A stretch of 64,000 nucleotides of DNA. It comes from Triangularia verruculosa. Taxonomy: Eukaryota; Ascomycota; Sordariomycetes; Sordariales; Podosporaceae. How positions within the stretch are numbered: position 1 is the first letter of the stretch; each line of letters opens with the position of its first letter. The notes below the pieces were generated by a model that was not told where the DNA came from, did no database searches, and was given only the letters and a program-made list of their open reading frames with translations. The position numbers and the translations under genes were made by a program. Location: assembly GCA_033296885.1 (NCBI GenBank), contig MU863909.1, positions 124,001 to 188,000 on the forward strand, in the 5' to 3' direction. This document shows, in pieces, positions 43,901 through 54,911 of the stretch.

Positions 43901-44693
43901 CTCGGGATGCCAGTGTTGATTCTGTCCGTTTCGGAATATTTCAACAAATTGTTTAAGGATAGAGGTCTGGCAACCGCTACACCTCTGAGCGAACTGCGTG
44001 GAATAATGGTAATGGCAGTAAACCTGGCCATCATGTTCGTAATAGCTGTCCTGGGCGCCGAATACTGTTGGGCAGAGAGAGCAGGTGAAATGATCGACGT
44101 GGTATTTGCGATCGAGCGCCGTTATGTAGGAACCTCGCAATGCTCCACCGCATTGATGGCACAACAGACCTAGCCGTCGGAAATAATCTGTTTCGCAAAG
44201 GGGGTATTGTCCCTCGCCATTTTCGTCGTCTGCTGGAAAGAACTTGGAGGCTACGATTTGTCCGCAATCCTACCAGGCGGTTAGTACACGACACGGGGGC
44301 TGAAAAGCGGCACACCGCCAGATGGAGAGCAAAATGGTCGAAAAGGCTGGGATTAGGACTCACTCGGCACTTGAAGCAATCCAAATGGAATGTACCATCC
44401 AGAGCGCGAACGAATTGGCCCGTCAAGGGCTCTCCGCACTTCTTGCAAGCACGCACCTGACCACTAGCTGTCCTAGCCGCTCGTGGCCTTGATCTGTTGC
44501 GTTCGCCGCTTTGTCTCAATTCCAAATCTGTGTCTCCGTTGCCGCCAAGAGCTGGCGAGTTTGGGGCTCTCCCATTATGAGCATGAGCGTGAGGATTCGC
44601 ACGAGGATCGCCATGTGCCCAATCGCCACCTCCGAGGCCTAGGCTACCTGGAGGACCTCCACCGCCGGCACCACCATAGTCGTATCCTGCCAT
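40935..44693 (-). CDS. lrg-1: LIM-domain RhoGAP (LRG1 type)
   Basis: GTPase-activating protein for Rho-family GTPases, in fungi mainly Rho1, controlling cell-wall integrity and hyphal tip growth. Exons 44693-44364, 44269-43576, 43514-41503 and 41447-40935 give 1182 residues. Three LIM domains are visible: LIM1 (about 83-135, CKKCGEPLTG ... CFKC-DCGQ), LIM2 (about 145-205, CHQCGGALRG ... CSLC ... CHYHY) and LIM3 (about 455-510, CISCHKPIEDEC ... CSRCG ... CSTC). The RhoGAP domain follows at roughly 820-1015 with the arginine finger in GVFRKSGN and the LKRYLRALPDPL block. A Pro/Gln-rich tail ends the protein. Three LIM domains plus RhoGAP match LRG1 rather than two-LIM Rga1. The LIM1 finger is rebuilt precisely across intron 1. 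Confidence 0.93.
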
Positions 44694-46355
44694 TGTGGAC
44701 TGATCCTGAATCCGTCCACTTTTTTTCGTCAGGCTATACCATGTGCGTTCTCCTTAGAAGTAAACAATGGATGTTGTAGTTGAAGCAGGAGCCGAGGGCC
44801 AAGGGCGCGCGCGGTCGTGGAGCGAGTAAATCGGGGGCTCAGCCAGGAGAGGGCCCGACATCAAGCGACCGGCCAATGTACACGACAATGGTCGCTGCGG
44901 GCAGTCGGTCTGAATGTAGTGTGCGCTGGTAAAGGCGGGGGCTAGAGATAACCAACGCGATAGGTAAGCGTCGCTCTGGGCAGAGGCTGTGTGGGCAGCT
45001 GTTGAACAAGTAATCGGCTGGCTGGGCACGATTGGAGGTTGAGGCTGAGGGACGACGTTGAGCGAGCGAGAGCAACGACGGTTCGGTCAGCAGTACAGTC
45101 GAAAAGGGCAGCCTAGGTTGTGGTGCAGCCGCCTCGATCTTGTTGCAAACTCGGATCTCGAGACGTCAATGTCTGGCCGGGATGGATTGCACGTCGTGGG
45201 ATATGGTTGCAGATGCGCTGAGGTTGGCTGGAGATGACAAGAGTCGGAGACGTTCGTTCAGGAGGTCGGGTTGTGGTCCACAGTTTACCTTACTCCCCAG
45301 TCGGGTCAGGACAGCAGCGATCGACAGCCCCCCGCCAGGCGGAGCGCCAATTTCAGGCTTTATGGGAGACAGGGACAGCGTCTTCTTAGGGGAGGTTGCA
45401 GGCAAAGCTACCTGGCAGAACTCGGGTTGGGGTAAAGATCAGACTTCAACAGCCGATCGGTATTCGCAGAGAACCAAGAGAACAAGACCAAGATCAACAA
45501 GGTCGAGAAACAACACGCGGGAAGATGGGCGCATCCTTCTCCTTGAATTTCCCCAGGGTCGCCGCAGAGAGCCATGACTGCTGTCCGAGTCCTGCTCCGC
45601 CGCCAAGACCTTTCCGCTGGTGCCCTATAAATTTTAGTGGCAACGGCCAAATGGGGAAATTGCCCACTTATGCCCAAAGTTGTTCAGAGGAATGGCAGCA
45701 TCGTGCCATGGGATTTTTGGATGCATTTCGGCCCAAAGACTTTGAGGCCCGTTTGTTGAAATAGGTCAAAATTAATTCCGAGCTTATCTATCGTGCTGTC
45801 TCCTCCCCCTCCATTACTTAATCACGAGACCGTCTTTTTGTTTCGTCCCGCGGGTCTTTTGTTGCTTTGTATGTATGTACCCAGATCCATGGAGCTTGGA
45901 TGATGCAAAGCAGGGAAGGGCCCAACGGTCCATGTTGCTGTCCTGCATCAATTGCTCCTTGGTGGGGTTATGGAGGCATTTCAGTGCCTATTTACTACTA
46001 TTCTGTCCCAGCTGTCCCTTAGTCGGACATCTTCGCTTTAACCGTGTCGGAGAGGTGAGACTTCGGCTTCCACTTCTCAACATCCATGCCATGCGAACGA
46101 GTATTCTTACATTACGCACCCCTATCACCAGCTGCAGGAACCCATAATCATGCTGACTTGCATGCAGAAAGCACGAGTCCAGTTTCATTGTGTGACTAAT
46201 GTTACACAGGACAAAATACTACAATCAAGTATCAATACAGTATCAACTAAAGGCAGGGCCTTCAATGCCGTACTCTTGCCTAGGCCCAATCATTCGGCAA
46301 CTGTTATCGAAAACGAACCCACCGACAGCTCACTTAGGTATATAGAACCCCCATC
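44694..46355. other. Intergenic, LIM-RhoGAP promoter and DUF2417 gene 3' flank
   Basis: 1.7 kb between two genes transcribed to the left. The part next to the LIM-RhoGAP start probably includes a long 5' UTR. CCTAGG elements occur near 45110 and 46284. Open frames here are short and lack coding character. Confidence 0.5.
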
Positions 46356-47997
46356 CTAGTTCTTCGCCAATCTCCTAAGCCTCCGCTCAATGATATCTCT
46401 TCCCTCAAGCGTATCCCAGACACGATGGGGCGCCTTGTCGACAATGTTCCAATCTTGTAGCTTCCGCGTAAGGTGGCTTAGATCTCGTTGCTACAATTTC
46501 TCGGTCAGCCAGCATTCACCATAAGACGGAAGCATGATTGCTGCCACAAACCTTAGCTTCCCACTCGCTGTCCCTTCTTATTTGTTCGCCAGAGCTAATA
46601 ATAACCAGTGGCGTGTCCTTGTCCTGGATGGTGCGGCTTGAGGCAACATCTCGCTTCGTGAGAGAGTCCGCCACCAAGCTTTCTTGGAGTTTGGCAAAAA
46701 TCGTGGCTCCAGACTGATACGAGGAACGGCCCCAAACCCGGTCAGCCGAACGCCTTCCTCTGAGTAGCGCACCCACGATACGATCTATCCCACAGGGTGA
46801 AATGACACCTCGGAGCCAAAGCCAGAAGCCACGGCCAGGTTTTGCAACTCTTGCCAACAGGTCCTCATGGAGAGGATCGATCATCAGCAGTCCACGTACA
46901 TCCTCCCCATGTCTTGAGCTGAACACTCTCGAGTAAATCGAGCCAATACCAGCACTAACCAAAACCCAAGGCCCTTCCTCCCCAGCTCTGGACAGCGTCT
47001 CGCCCAGAACATCCGAAGCCATGCTCGCCGATAGAGGTGATGGGGCAGTATCGCTCCAAGCCATCCCCGGTCTGTCCGCGAAACAGAACCTTTCAATCGA
47101 GCCGTTCTTGACTGCATTCTCAGCAAGCTGCCATAGTCCTCTCTCAACCGGATCCTCCCCTCCTTCAATCAAAACCGTCGTCGACTTTGCTCCACTGGCA
47201 TCAGTCTTATTCCCATAACAGTACAAATGAATCTGGTACTTGTCCTCATCAACCCAGTATCTCTCCCCAGGAGGCGCCAAACCAGAATCAACTGCTCTCA
47301 GGATCAAAGTGCAAGTCATCAGCACCACCACAGCAGTGATAACCGAGAGCGCCACACTCGATAGCAGCACTTCCGTCCACTCCAGCAGCGTCCTTCTGTG
47401 CTCCGGCCGTCCAGTCAGCCTCTCCTCTTCCTCGGCCTTGCCCCATTGAACAGTTCTGTCCGCCAGCACAACCCATCCCGCCATGAGTGTGGCCCAAACT
47501 ACACTCCCTACCCCGACCCAAATCTCTTCATGTCTGGTCCTCGTCACCGCAACGATGATGACCGTATCCACCAACAGCAGCCCCGCCAGAACCAAACTAA
47601 GCACCCGTTGACTCTTACTCGGCACGGCGAAGAAGATCAACGAGATGATTAACGTCACCAACGCCACGGTAGTGTAGCTAAAACTGAAGAATGGGGATCC
47701 GCGGACGTGAAGACCGGGCGGTGTCACGAAGACGGAGACTACCATCAACGCCCACCAGATGAAAGTGAGGACTGTGAGCGCAACGGTAGCATAGCGGACG
47801 ACACGGACGGTGAAGAGATTATAGGGCGAGACAGCCGGGTCATCGGGGGATAGATATGGCCCGGGGCGGTTGCTATGGGGGTTGTAGTTGGTGCTGTCGA
47901 CACGGTTGGGGAGTAGGCGGGTGTGCTCGTTTGTGTTGTGCAGGTGGTCGTCCTCGGAGGAGTACCGCTCGCTGGAGTGGATACCGTTGGAGGCCAT
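46356..47997 (-). CDS. DUF2417-type membrane protein with alpha/beta-hydrolase-like domain
   Basis: A fungal membrane protein of the DUF2417 type, function unknown. Exons 47997-46552 and 46490-46356 encode 526 residues. After a polar N-terminus (about 60 residues) there are five predicted membrane spans (roughly 66-91, 104-126, 132-151, 157-176 and 213-236). A soluble domain follows with alpha/beta-hydrolase features: an early TTVLIEGGEDPVERG strand-turn, FADRPGMAWSDT, a nucleophile-elbow-like VLVSAGIGSIYSR and LLMIDPLHEDLL. The elbow reads S-A-G-I-G, with Gly where Ser is expected. The splice to the last exon restores SEWEAK-QRDLSHLTRKLQDW. Family assignment comes from memory of this architecture. 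Confidence 0.83.
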
Positions 47998-48773
47998 GGC
48001 GACGGCTGAGGCTCAAACAGGGTCGAGCTTGGTTAAAAATCCGCGGTTACAGCGCAGGGCCCGGCAAAGCTGCAGTAGCGACAGAAGGTAGATCGCAATC
48101 AGCTGAGTGTTGAAGGTAAGGGGTACTAATGCAACCAGGTAGACTCAGAATGCTCCCAAGTAGCAGTTCACTGTCTAGGTGTATGTGTTGAGGGTATCAC
48201 CACCAAAGACCGTAAAAACTGCCAGATGGAAGAATGTTTCTTGCTCGATTGAAGCAATGAGTAGTCTATGTAGGATGGGATTCACAATCAATGAGCAAAT
48301 CATTCTACTCCAAAAAAGCAACCGGTCATGAGGTGGGTGTGATTTCCAACAATCGACGACGTCATAACCCATCCTCTAGGATAGGACCGTTTTTAGCGCA
48401 ACGCCCGCTCGCTAATTGGTCGGCTGCTGTCGTTTGTTTGTTCAACCTCGACTAAACTCCAGCGGCAGATCGGCCGCTAACAAGGACAAGATAGGTATTG
48501 GCACTTTTCCGTGGCACATGGCGTTCGATTGCTGGGACTACCTTGAAATTATTCGACACATTCAAGAAAGGACGCGTGTCCGTGTGTTGCCTTTTTGATC
48601 TTTTCCTAAAAAATTATCCGTTTAGGTATAGTTACTATACCGTCCCACGCCTCCAATCCGAACCCCGAGTTTGAATATCCATTAGCCATGCATGTCATCA
48701 TACATGTTCATGATCCCTCATAACAGTTCATAACATCATATTCCCTTTTCTCATGCCAAAACCCATCTCCCTC
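47998..48773. other. Intergenic region
   Basis: 776 bp between the start codon of the DUF2417 gene and the stop codon of the next gene on the same strand. Nothing specific was recognised. Confidence 0.5.
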
Positions 48774-49376
48774 TCACTGCCACTTATCATCCCACCCATA
48801 ATTCCACGGCGCCTGCCCTCCCACATCACCTCCCACAGGACTAGACACCGACCCCTTTCTCGTACTACTCCCTCCGCTCATACTATACCCCGACATCGAC
48901 CCGGATCCATTGCTTCGTATACTCCCCGCCACCGTCACCGCTTCACTCCCCCTCCTCTCCCTCTCCTGTCTCTTCCTCTCCTCTTTTTTCCTCCTCAATC
49001 GCTCCTCCGGATCTAGTCCCGTGGTCGAGGTGATCGCATCAGAAGGGATCTCCCCAATCGGCGCCCTAAGTTTGGCGTGTGCTTCGCTGTCTGTCAGGGG
49101 CACCCCCGCCTTCCGAAAAGCTTCTTTCTGGTGTGACAGGAGTGCTTGCGTGGAGGGCTCGGACGTGGAGAGCCACCCAGTGAGCTTGGATACCTTCCCC
49201 AGAAGTTTCCCTCCGCCTCGTCCTCCTCCTTCGCTTCGGCTTTTGTCTTTGACTGGAGAAGAGGAGGATTTGACCGAGGTTGGTTTGCTGCTCCTGCGGG
49301 ATTTGGACCTGTGGCTTGGGTCGGCTTGTGGGTTGGCGCCTGACATTGTTGGATATTGGTGGTAGGTTTGGTCCAT
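48774..49376 (-). CDS. Uncharacterised Ser/Lys-rich fungal protein
   Basis: A single-exon frame of 200 residues from the ATG at 49376 (MDQTYHQYPTMSGANPQAD). No known domain is recognised. The N-terminal third is Ser/Lys/Arg-rich; the middle contains a plausible conserved block (LLGKVSKLTGWLSTSEPSTQ, KEAFRKAGVPLTDSEAHAKL, IPSDAITSTTGLDPEERL) followed by a charged helix (RRKKEERKRQERERR) and a Ser/Gly-rich tail ending in Trp residues (APWNYGWDDKWQ). Codon usage and the ordered middle block favour a real gene. Upstream in-frame extension lacks a good ATG. Confidence 0.72.
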   Translation of the reverse strand: MDQTYHQYPTMSGANPQADPSHRSKSRRSSKPTSVKSSSSPVKDKSRSEGGGRGGGKLLGKVSKLTGWLSTSEPSTQALLSHQKEAFRKAGVPLTDSEAHAKLRAPIGEIPSDAITSTTGLDPEERLRRKKEERKRQERERRGSEAVTVAGSIRSNGSGSMSGYSMSGGSSTRKGSVSSPVGGDVGGQAPWNYGWDDKWQ

Positions 49377-51407
49377 GGCGGATGTATTATCCTGTTTCGA
49401 GGGCAATGGGACCAATTGAAGATGCTCTTTCCTCGTGGTACAAGGGAGTGGACTGTGTGACCTAATGTATGTGATCTTTATCGACCGCCGGTTTTCTCGA
49501 GATGTCGGTGGGGATACTGAAGGCTTTCCAGGTAATGGTGTCACAACGACCGCGGCTGAACAGAATCAGAACACCATCAAAGAGAAGGCTGGTATTGTGG
49601 CATTGAAGTAGGCAAGAAGAGTCGTTTATTTCGCCGACAAGAACTGTGTAACTCCGGATGTTGTTCACGCCACAGGCGGAAGAGGGGCAGCGAGCATTCG
49701 ATAGCGAGCCCTCTTTAAGGTATTCTATAAATGAGTAGTTCAAGGGCGCAGAGAAGCAATTCTATCGCTAGGTAGGGATCAGTTATAGACTCAGTTTCCA
49801 TTTAACACCAAGCGTATCGTGATTGTATGCCCTTACTTACGGTTATATTCAAGCTTATTGTCGCTCTACACTTTGGATGTGTGAGCTCTTCAAGTTGTGG
49901 TGGACTTTCTATAGCCTGGCGGCTCAGAGGTACTGACGCGGTATAAAGGTGACCGCGTTGCCTTTTCTTCACTGAAGGGCGGCCAAGGGAGAAGAACGTA
50001 TGCGCAACAAATGCCCGTTCAAGTGGTCGGCATGAAGGAGGTCACCAATAGAGAACCCCTGGAGACGAAAAGCAGCAAGCCAAGCAAGCTCAGAGGCTAG
50101 TCACGAGATCCCGAGACAGGAACAGGCGCTAGCTGGAAAATGTAACCGCCACGAGCTGAAAAGCAAAAAAGGAGGAATTTGTCGATAACAGCCGCTGACG
50201 CCGAGTTGCGAGAGTATAACTCTTATAAAGATGAGTAGAATCCTAGCTTGTTCAATGACATAGTGTAACCTGCGGGACTGCAATATTCATGGCGGTGTCA
50301 TCCCCAAAGCAGAAGGAAGAACCCTGGCTGCATTATTGGCGAGAAAAAACAGCGTGCATTGGACTGCTGTGGATGTCGCTCGGCCTTGGTCCGATGATGC
50401 ATCGCAGTTGAGGATGGAGAATCCTTTCGAGTCCGGATACCATGCAGGATCGTCGTCAAAGGCTTGGGGATTGCATGCTTCTTTGCTTCTATGGAAGTTT
50501 CCGTCCCGGAATCTGGAACATTCCCTGGGTGACGATCCCACATCAACTTCGAAAATTGTCTGAACCGATAAGATTGGCGAGACCAGCCGACTGGGTACGC
50601 GATCCTAGATGCTGTAAGATAGATTTATTAAATGCAACATTGAGTAGAGCCAAAATCCTCGCAGCTCGAAATTTAACAGCCGTTGTTGGACAGCCTCACC
50701 ATACGCCAATAAATGCAGGCTGTTTTCTTTCAGGTCTAGACGTCTACGGGTTCGCACTGTTGAGAAGAGAGCAAGTTCAGCCGTCTTCTCGCGAGACCCA
50801 AGAGACCATCCAGGAAGGACTCTGATTCACCGGAGCATAACCGCCCTGCATCCGGTGCTTCAATGTCGTCTTCTCTGGCGAATGGCACTGTAATTCGACT
50901 GCATCCCCGTCTTCTAGCTTGATCCTGATTTGGGTCAAGTTGGGGGACAACATGTCAATGATTGGTTAAGGAATCTGCAGACTCATTCGATTCCTAGAAA
51001 AGAAGAACAATAGGCGCCTGAAGCCCTCAGTAAATTTGATGTGTCATGAAGTCAACGTCTTCGATTTTGGGAGCTTGCAGTTGCGTGTCTCAGATCCAGT
51101 CAAGGTCTCCCAAGTCTGAAGCCGGGACGCACAGACATCGCCCCGCTATGTGGGGCAAAGGTCGGTTAATCATCCGCCCTTGGCGTCCAACTCCAAGCCC
51201 TTTTGATGTCCTCGCAGCCTAAAAGGGCAAACGCCAACCAACGAGCCACGCAAGGCAAACAGTCTTCCCGTCCCCTTGACTCCGCATCTGCAAGCCGCGC
51301 GTTTTGTCGGGTCACTTGCAAGTTTGACTTTTTGCGCGTCGAGTTCAGCTTCCTGAAATCCCAACCCCCGCACGCCCAAGTCAGTCATCAAACACCGAAC
51401 GGCGACC
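49377..51407. other. 2.0-kb gene-free region
   Basis: Between two divergent genes. Short overlapping frames, for example around 50336-50825, have no recognisable motif. Composition is less GC-rich than the coding neighbours. No transposon ends or RNA gene were recognised. It probably contains promoters of both flanking genes. Confidence 0.45.
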
Positions 51408-52373
51408 ATGCCCGGCCTCACCATCACAACCGACGGAACACAGGCCGCACCGGCCTCCGCCTCCGCCTCCGCCGCGGCGCACGGTTCCGGAACCGGCTCC
51501 GCTCCACAACCACCACCTCAACCACAACCATCACGATCCCGGCCCCAACCACAACCACCCACTGCCAGCACCCAACGGCAACCTTCGCCGACTCGCCCCC
51601 CAATATCCCCCATAACCCCCAAACTCGACCCAACCAAACCAGTCCCACCTCACCTCCCAAAAGAAACCCCCATTCCACCCCCCACCATCCCCGACTTCTC
51701 TCTCTCCCGCCCTCTTCTCTCCCACACCTCACAGGCCCCAACACCGACCGTCATCCCCCCACCCCAACCAGTCCACCTAGACTTCGACTCCAACCCCGAC
51801 GTCCTCGCCCTCAAATCCGCCATCTCCATCCTCCAACTCCAGCGTCAACGCGCCCAGGCCGACATCCAAAACCTCCATAAGGCCAAGCTATCCGCTTTGA
51901 ACGACCCAGCCGCCTTCGTCGCCGATCTCACCTCGGGGAAAGTTGGGCAAAAAGAAGAGGGGTTGTTTGGGGGATCGCCGCCCTCCGATGACGACGACGA
52001 TTCAGATGACGACGACGAAGACACCAAGAAGCCAGATGGAGACCAACCAGACAAGGAGAAGGAGCCAGCATGGCGCAAACTCCCCAAACCCCAGACGATC
52101 GTCAGATGTCCCCCCATAAACTGGAACCAATACGCCATCGTGGGAGAGAGCCTGGACAAGTTGCACGCCGAGCAAGTCAAGGCTCCTACCCCAGGGGTGC
52201 CGGTCGTCATGTCTGGGAACACTCAAGGGACGTTTGAGTTCACGGCTGGAGCCGGGACTTCGGCGAGGGGGCTAGTAGGGAGCAATCAACCCCAGAAGCT
52301 GGTGGGCATCGCCGCGCCGTACGTACCGGGGAGAGATAAGATCGAGAAGAAGAGGGGTGGGAAGCGCTCCTGA
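51408..52373 (+). CDS. Uncharacterised Pro-rich/acidic fungal protein
   Basis: A single-exon gene of 321 residues starting MPGLTITTDG. Residues 1-125 are Pro/Gln/Ser/Ala-rich and probably disordered. A helical segment (NPDVLALKSAISILQLQRQR ... ADIQNLHKAKLSALNDPAAF) follows at about 130-170. Then comes an acidic block (DDDDDSDDDDED, near 197-208), a compact Pro/Trp-containing segment (QTIVRCPPINWNQYAIVGES LDKLHAEQ, about 231-258) and a basic C-terminus (KIEKKRGGKRS). I do not recognise the family; the acidic and basic patches and the short ordered segment would fit a nuclear or chromatin-complex subunit, but that is inference. Single-frame codon usage strongly supports coding. Confidence 0.82.
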   Translation: MPGLTITTDGTQAAPASASASAAAHGSGTGSAPQPPPQPQPSRSRPQPQPPTASTQRQPSPTRPPISPITPKLDPTKPVPPHLPKETPIPPPTIPDFSLSRPLLSHTSQAPTPTVIPPPQPVHLDFDSNPDVLALKSAISILQLQRQRAQADIQNLHKAKLSALNDPAAFVADLTSGKVGQKEEGLFGGSPPSDDDDDSDDDDEDTKKPDGDQPDKEKEPAWRKLPKPQTIVRCPPINWNQYAIVGESLDKLHAEQVKAPTPGVPVVMSGNTQGTFEFTAGAGTSARGLVGSNQPQKLVGIAAPYVPGRDKIEKKRGGKRS

Positions 52374-53116
52374 TGTGCGAGCAAACCTTCATTTGCGGAA
52401 GAAGTTTGGTTAGACCGAGAGGCTGGAGGTTTTGCTTGATATATCATGGAATGAATGAGCATATATATTATGAGGGCATTAGCTTGGTGTTTGCGGAGTT
52501 TTGAATTACATTTCAGGGACGAACAGGACTGGAACGGAACAGGATAGATATCCCAGATAGTCATCTATAACACTATCAATTTCCCACCTGTATGTTGGTG
52601 GAGTAAACATACCCGAATCACTAGTTTCTTGCACACTTGTTTATGGATTTCTTCGTCTTTGCGAACAGAGCAGAAATTGTTTGGAGTAGGTAGTTACATA
52701 ACGCACGAAACTTCCTCATAATCGCTCTAGCGGAAAATGTCTATCAACCTCCCAACCCCATCCTCCCATCGCTTGCTCGAGTGAACCTAGGTATATCGCT
52801 GATGACGCCCCAGCCGGCGTAGGAAATGCCTGCCAAACCCAAACAGAATAACAGCAATTACTACAAAGCAACAATAAAACGCCACATCCTCCTCGCAGAC
52901 AATACAATACATTAAAAGCCATAAACTGACCGAGTTCCAGCCCTTTGCTACACCCTGTGAATATCAACCTGAGAACGCCATGGGGCCTAAGCCAGAACAC
53001 TATAGTTCTAGCAAGCAAATGCGGAAAAAAAACGTAGTGGGCAGGTGGCCTTGCAGCTTAGAAGTCTCTGTTCTTTGTTAGCACAAACTATACCAGGAAG
53101 GAGCTGAAGGACCGCC
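52374..53116. other. Convergent intergenic region
   Basis: 743 bp between convergent stop codons, with an AACCTAGGTATA element near 52785. Nothing else was recognised. Confidence 0.5.
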
Positions 53117-54911
53117 TTACTCCATAGACTGCTGAACAGAGCGGCGCAGACGCCTGTTGTAGTTACGGCGCTCTTCTGATCCACCCCAGTAGAGCTTGAA
53201 CGCCTCCGGGTTAACCAGAGTCCGAGGATCGTACGGAGGCTGTTCCTCCTCCAGCGCATCAATCACCGCTTCAATGTGTGACTTGACGTCCTCCCTCTTG
53301 TTGAGTGGCGAGACGTAACAAGGGGTTCCATCGGGTGATATGCGGTGGTGGAAGAGTCGAGTATCAAATTTGACGCGAGGCTGTTCTTCCGGGAACCTCG
53401 GGCTGAAGTGAAGCTTAAATCTGAACAGCCCGCCGTCGAGATTCGTCATGGGCTTCCCAAAATAGGTGACCGCCCAGATAAATGGATTGCCATCGACGAA
53501 TTCAACGTTGTGTGGCATGTCGGCACGCTTGAAGGACTCCACTACCTGCTCCAACTGACGTTGGAGATTTACCGCAACAGTCGTCTCTTTGCCCTTGGCC
53601 TCGAGCCCCTCGCCCGCCCATCTTTCGGTCTCCTCGTCAAGCATCTTCTTGACGTTGCGCAGCCGCTTCTCGAGTTCGGTGTAGTTGAACTTGCCCTCCA
53701 TCGAGTTACTAACTCCTTCAAAGGGCATTCTGGAGAAGCTTTGCCCATCCTTGGTTTCTTCCTTCCCTTTCTGTATGGCTGTGAGATATGATTCATAGTA
53801 CCAGAGGAATCGGCGCTTGCACAGGTCCTTGAAAGGAAGGAATGGGGCGCTATCCTCGTCTAGTGTGTCCATGTCAAGATCGTAGTCGCTTGGTGCCATT
53901 GGCTGTAGGGATCCGCCAGCATCAATGCCGAGATACTCCTCAAGACGTTGGATCACCGAGATGCGGAGGGTTTCGTGCCGAATCTTATATCACCAGTCAG
54001 TCACGCTATCAACAACAAATCGCGTGTTTTTGTTACCTTTTGAACATATTCCTTCTGGTTCTTCTTGTCTGATGCCTCATTGGCATCTTCAAACCCTGGC
54101 TCATTCTCATAGGGATTCGTGGACATCAGACTCTGGATAGAGATGAGGATAGACTCGAGGCCCTGAGCAGCCGACCACTCCTCCCCACGCTCCCCACGCC
54201 ACGTCCTACATCTTGTCAGTTCCAAGCACAAATCAAATCTTTCACCAATGAGACGGGGAAGTACCCAAGAATCGACCTAGTCTCTGGTTAGCCCAGCCCT
54301 CGTCTAACCGCCTAGATCTGAACATACAAACAGACTTTGCCATTGGCATAGATGTTGGGGTTGAACCGGGTACGGCCTGAGTTGGTTGTGGTTCCGACAA
54401 CTGTTGGGGACCTGCGAGGATAATCTAGAAAGAACAATGGTTGGCAACCGGCGTCTCCTGCTAGCGATCATTGCTTACCCTTGCCAAACTTGAAGTCGAA
54501 CTACCATCATGTCAGCCGGCTAATTTTGAGGTTGATTCAATAGCCATTTGAAAATTACCTCGAAGAACCCAAACTCGTAAGGTGTCTCGTGGGGCCCGAT
54601 AATCAGGGCCTTGACGTTTCGGACATCGATATCACGGCAAGCGACGGCGAGAGCTAAAAGGCTTTGTTGAGTTGAAGCCCTTCCATATAACATCACGCTG
54701 GGGATTCATAGTGGCTCACACAAGTCCGAGTTCTTCTGGAGGTCGCTTAGCTCCTAGAAATCGAAAGAAACATCGTCGTCTCTGTCAGCCTTCCGTATAA
54801 CTGTAAATCCATCCATGTTGCAACCCCGCGCTGTGTGCTCTCCCCACCGTCCGAGAGCGTCGAACCACGGCAACCCACCTTTGTGATCCGGAAGACGGAC
54901 TGGTCCGCCAT
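53117..54911 (-). CDS. Tandem-UBC ubiquitin-conjugating enzyme, UBE2Z-like
   Basis: Predicted E2 enzyme with two UBC folds in one chain. Eight exons (54911-54879, 54753-54720, 54653-54559, 54500-54479, 54424-54328, 54276-54265, 54205-54037, 53983-53117) give 442 residues. The first UBC domain (about 5-170) is UBE2Z-like: ALIIGPHETPYEFGFFEFDF, NPNIYANGKVCLSILGTW with the catalytic Cys at 93, and GLESILISIQSLMSTNPYEN. After a charged helical linker, the second UBC-like domain (about 310-420) has IWAVTYFGKPMTNLDGGLFR, FKLHFSPRFPEEQPRVKF and PDGTPCYVS with a Cys near 376 at the equivalent place. VNPEAFKLYW closes it. Exon 6 is only 12 nt (codes SILG) and exon 4 only 22 nt. The activity of the second site is unknown. 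Confidence 0.88.
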
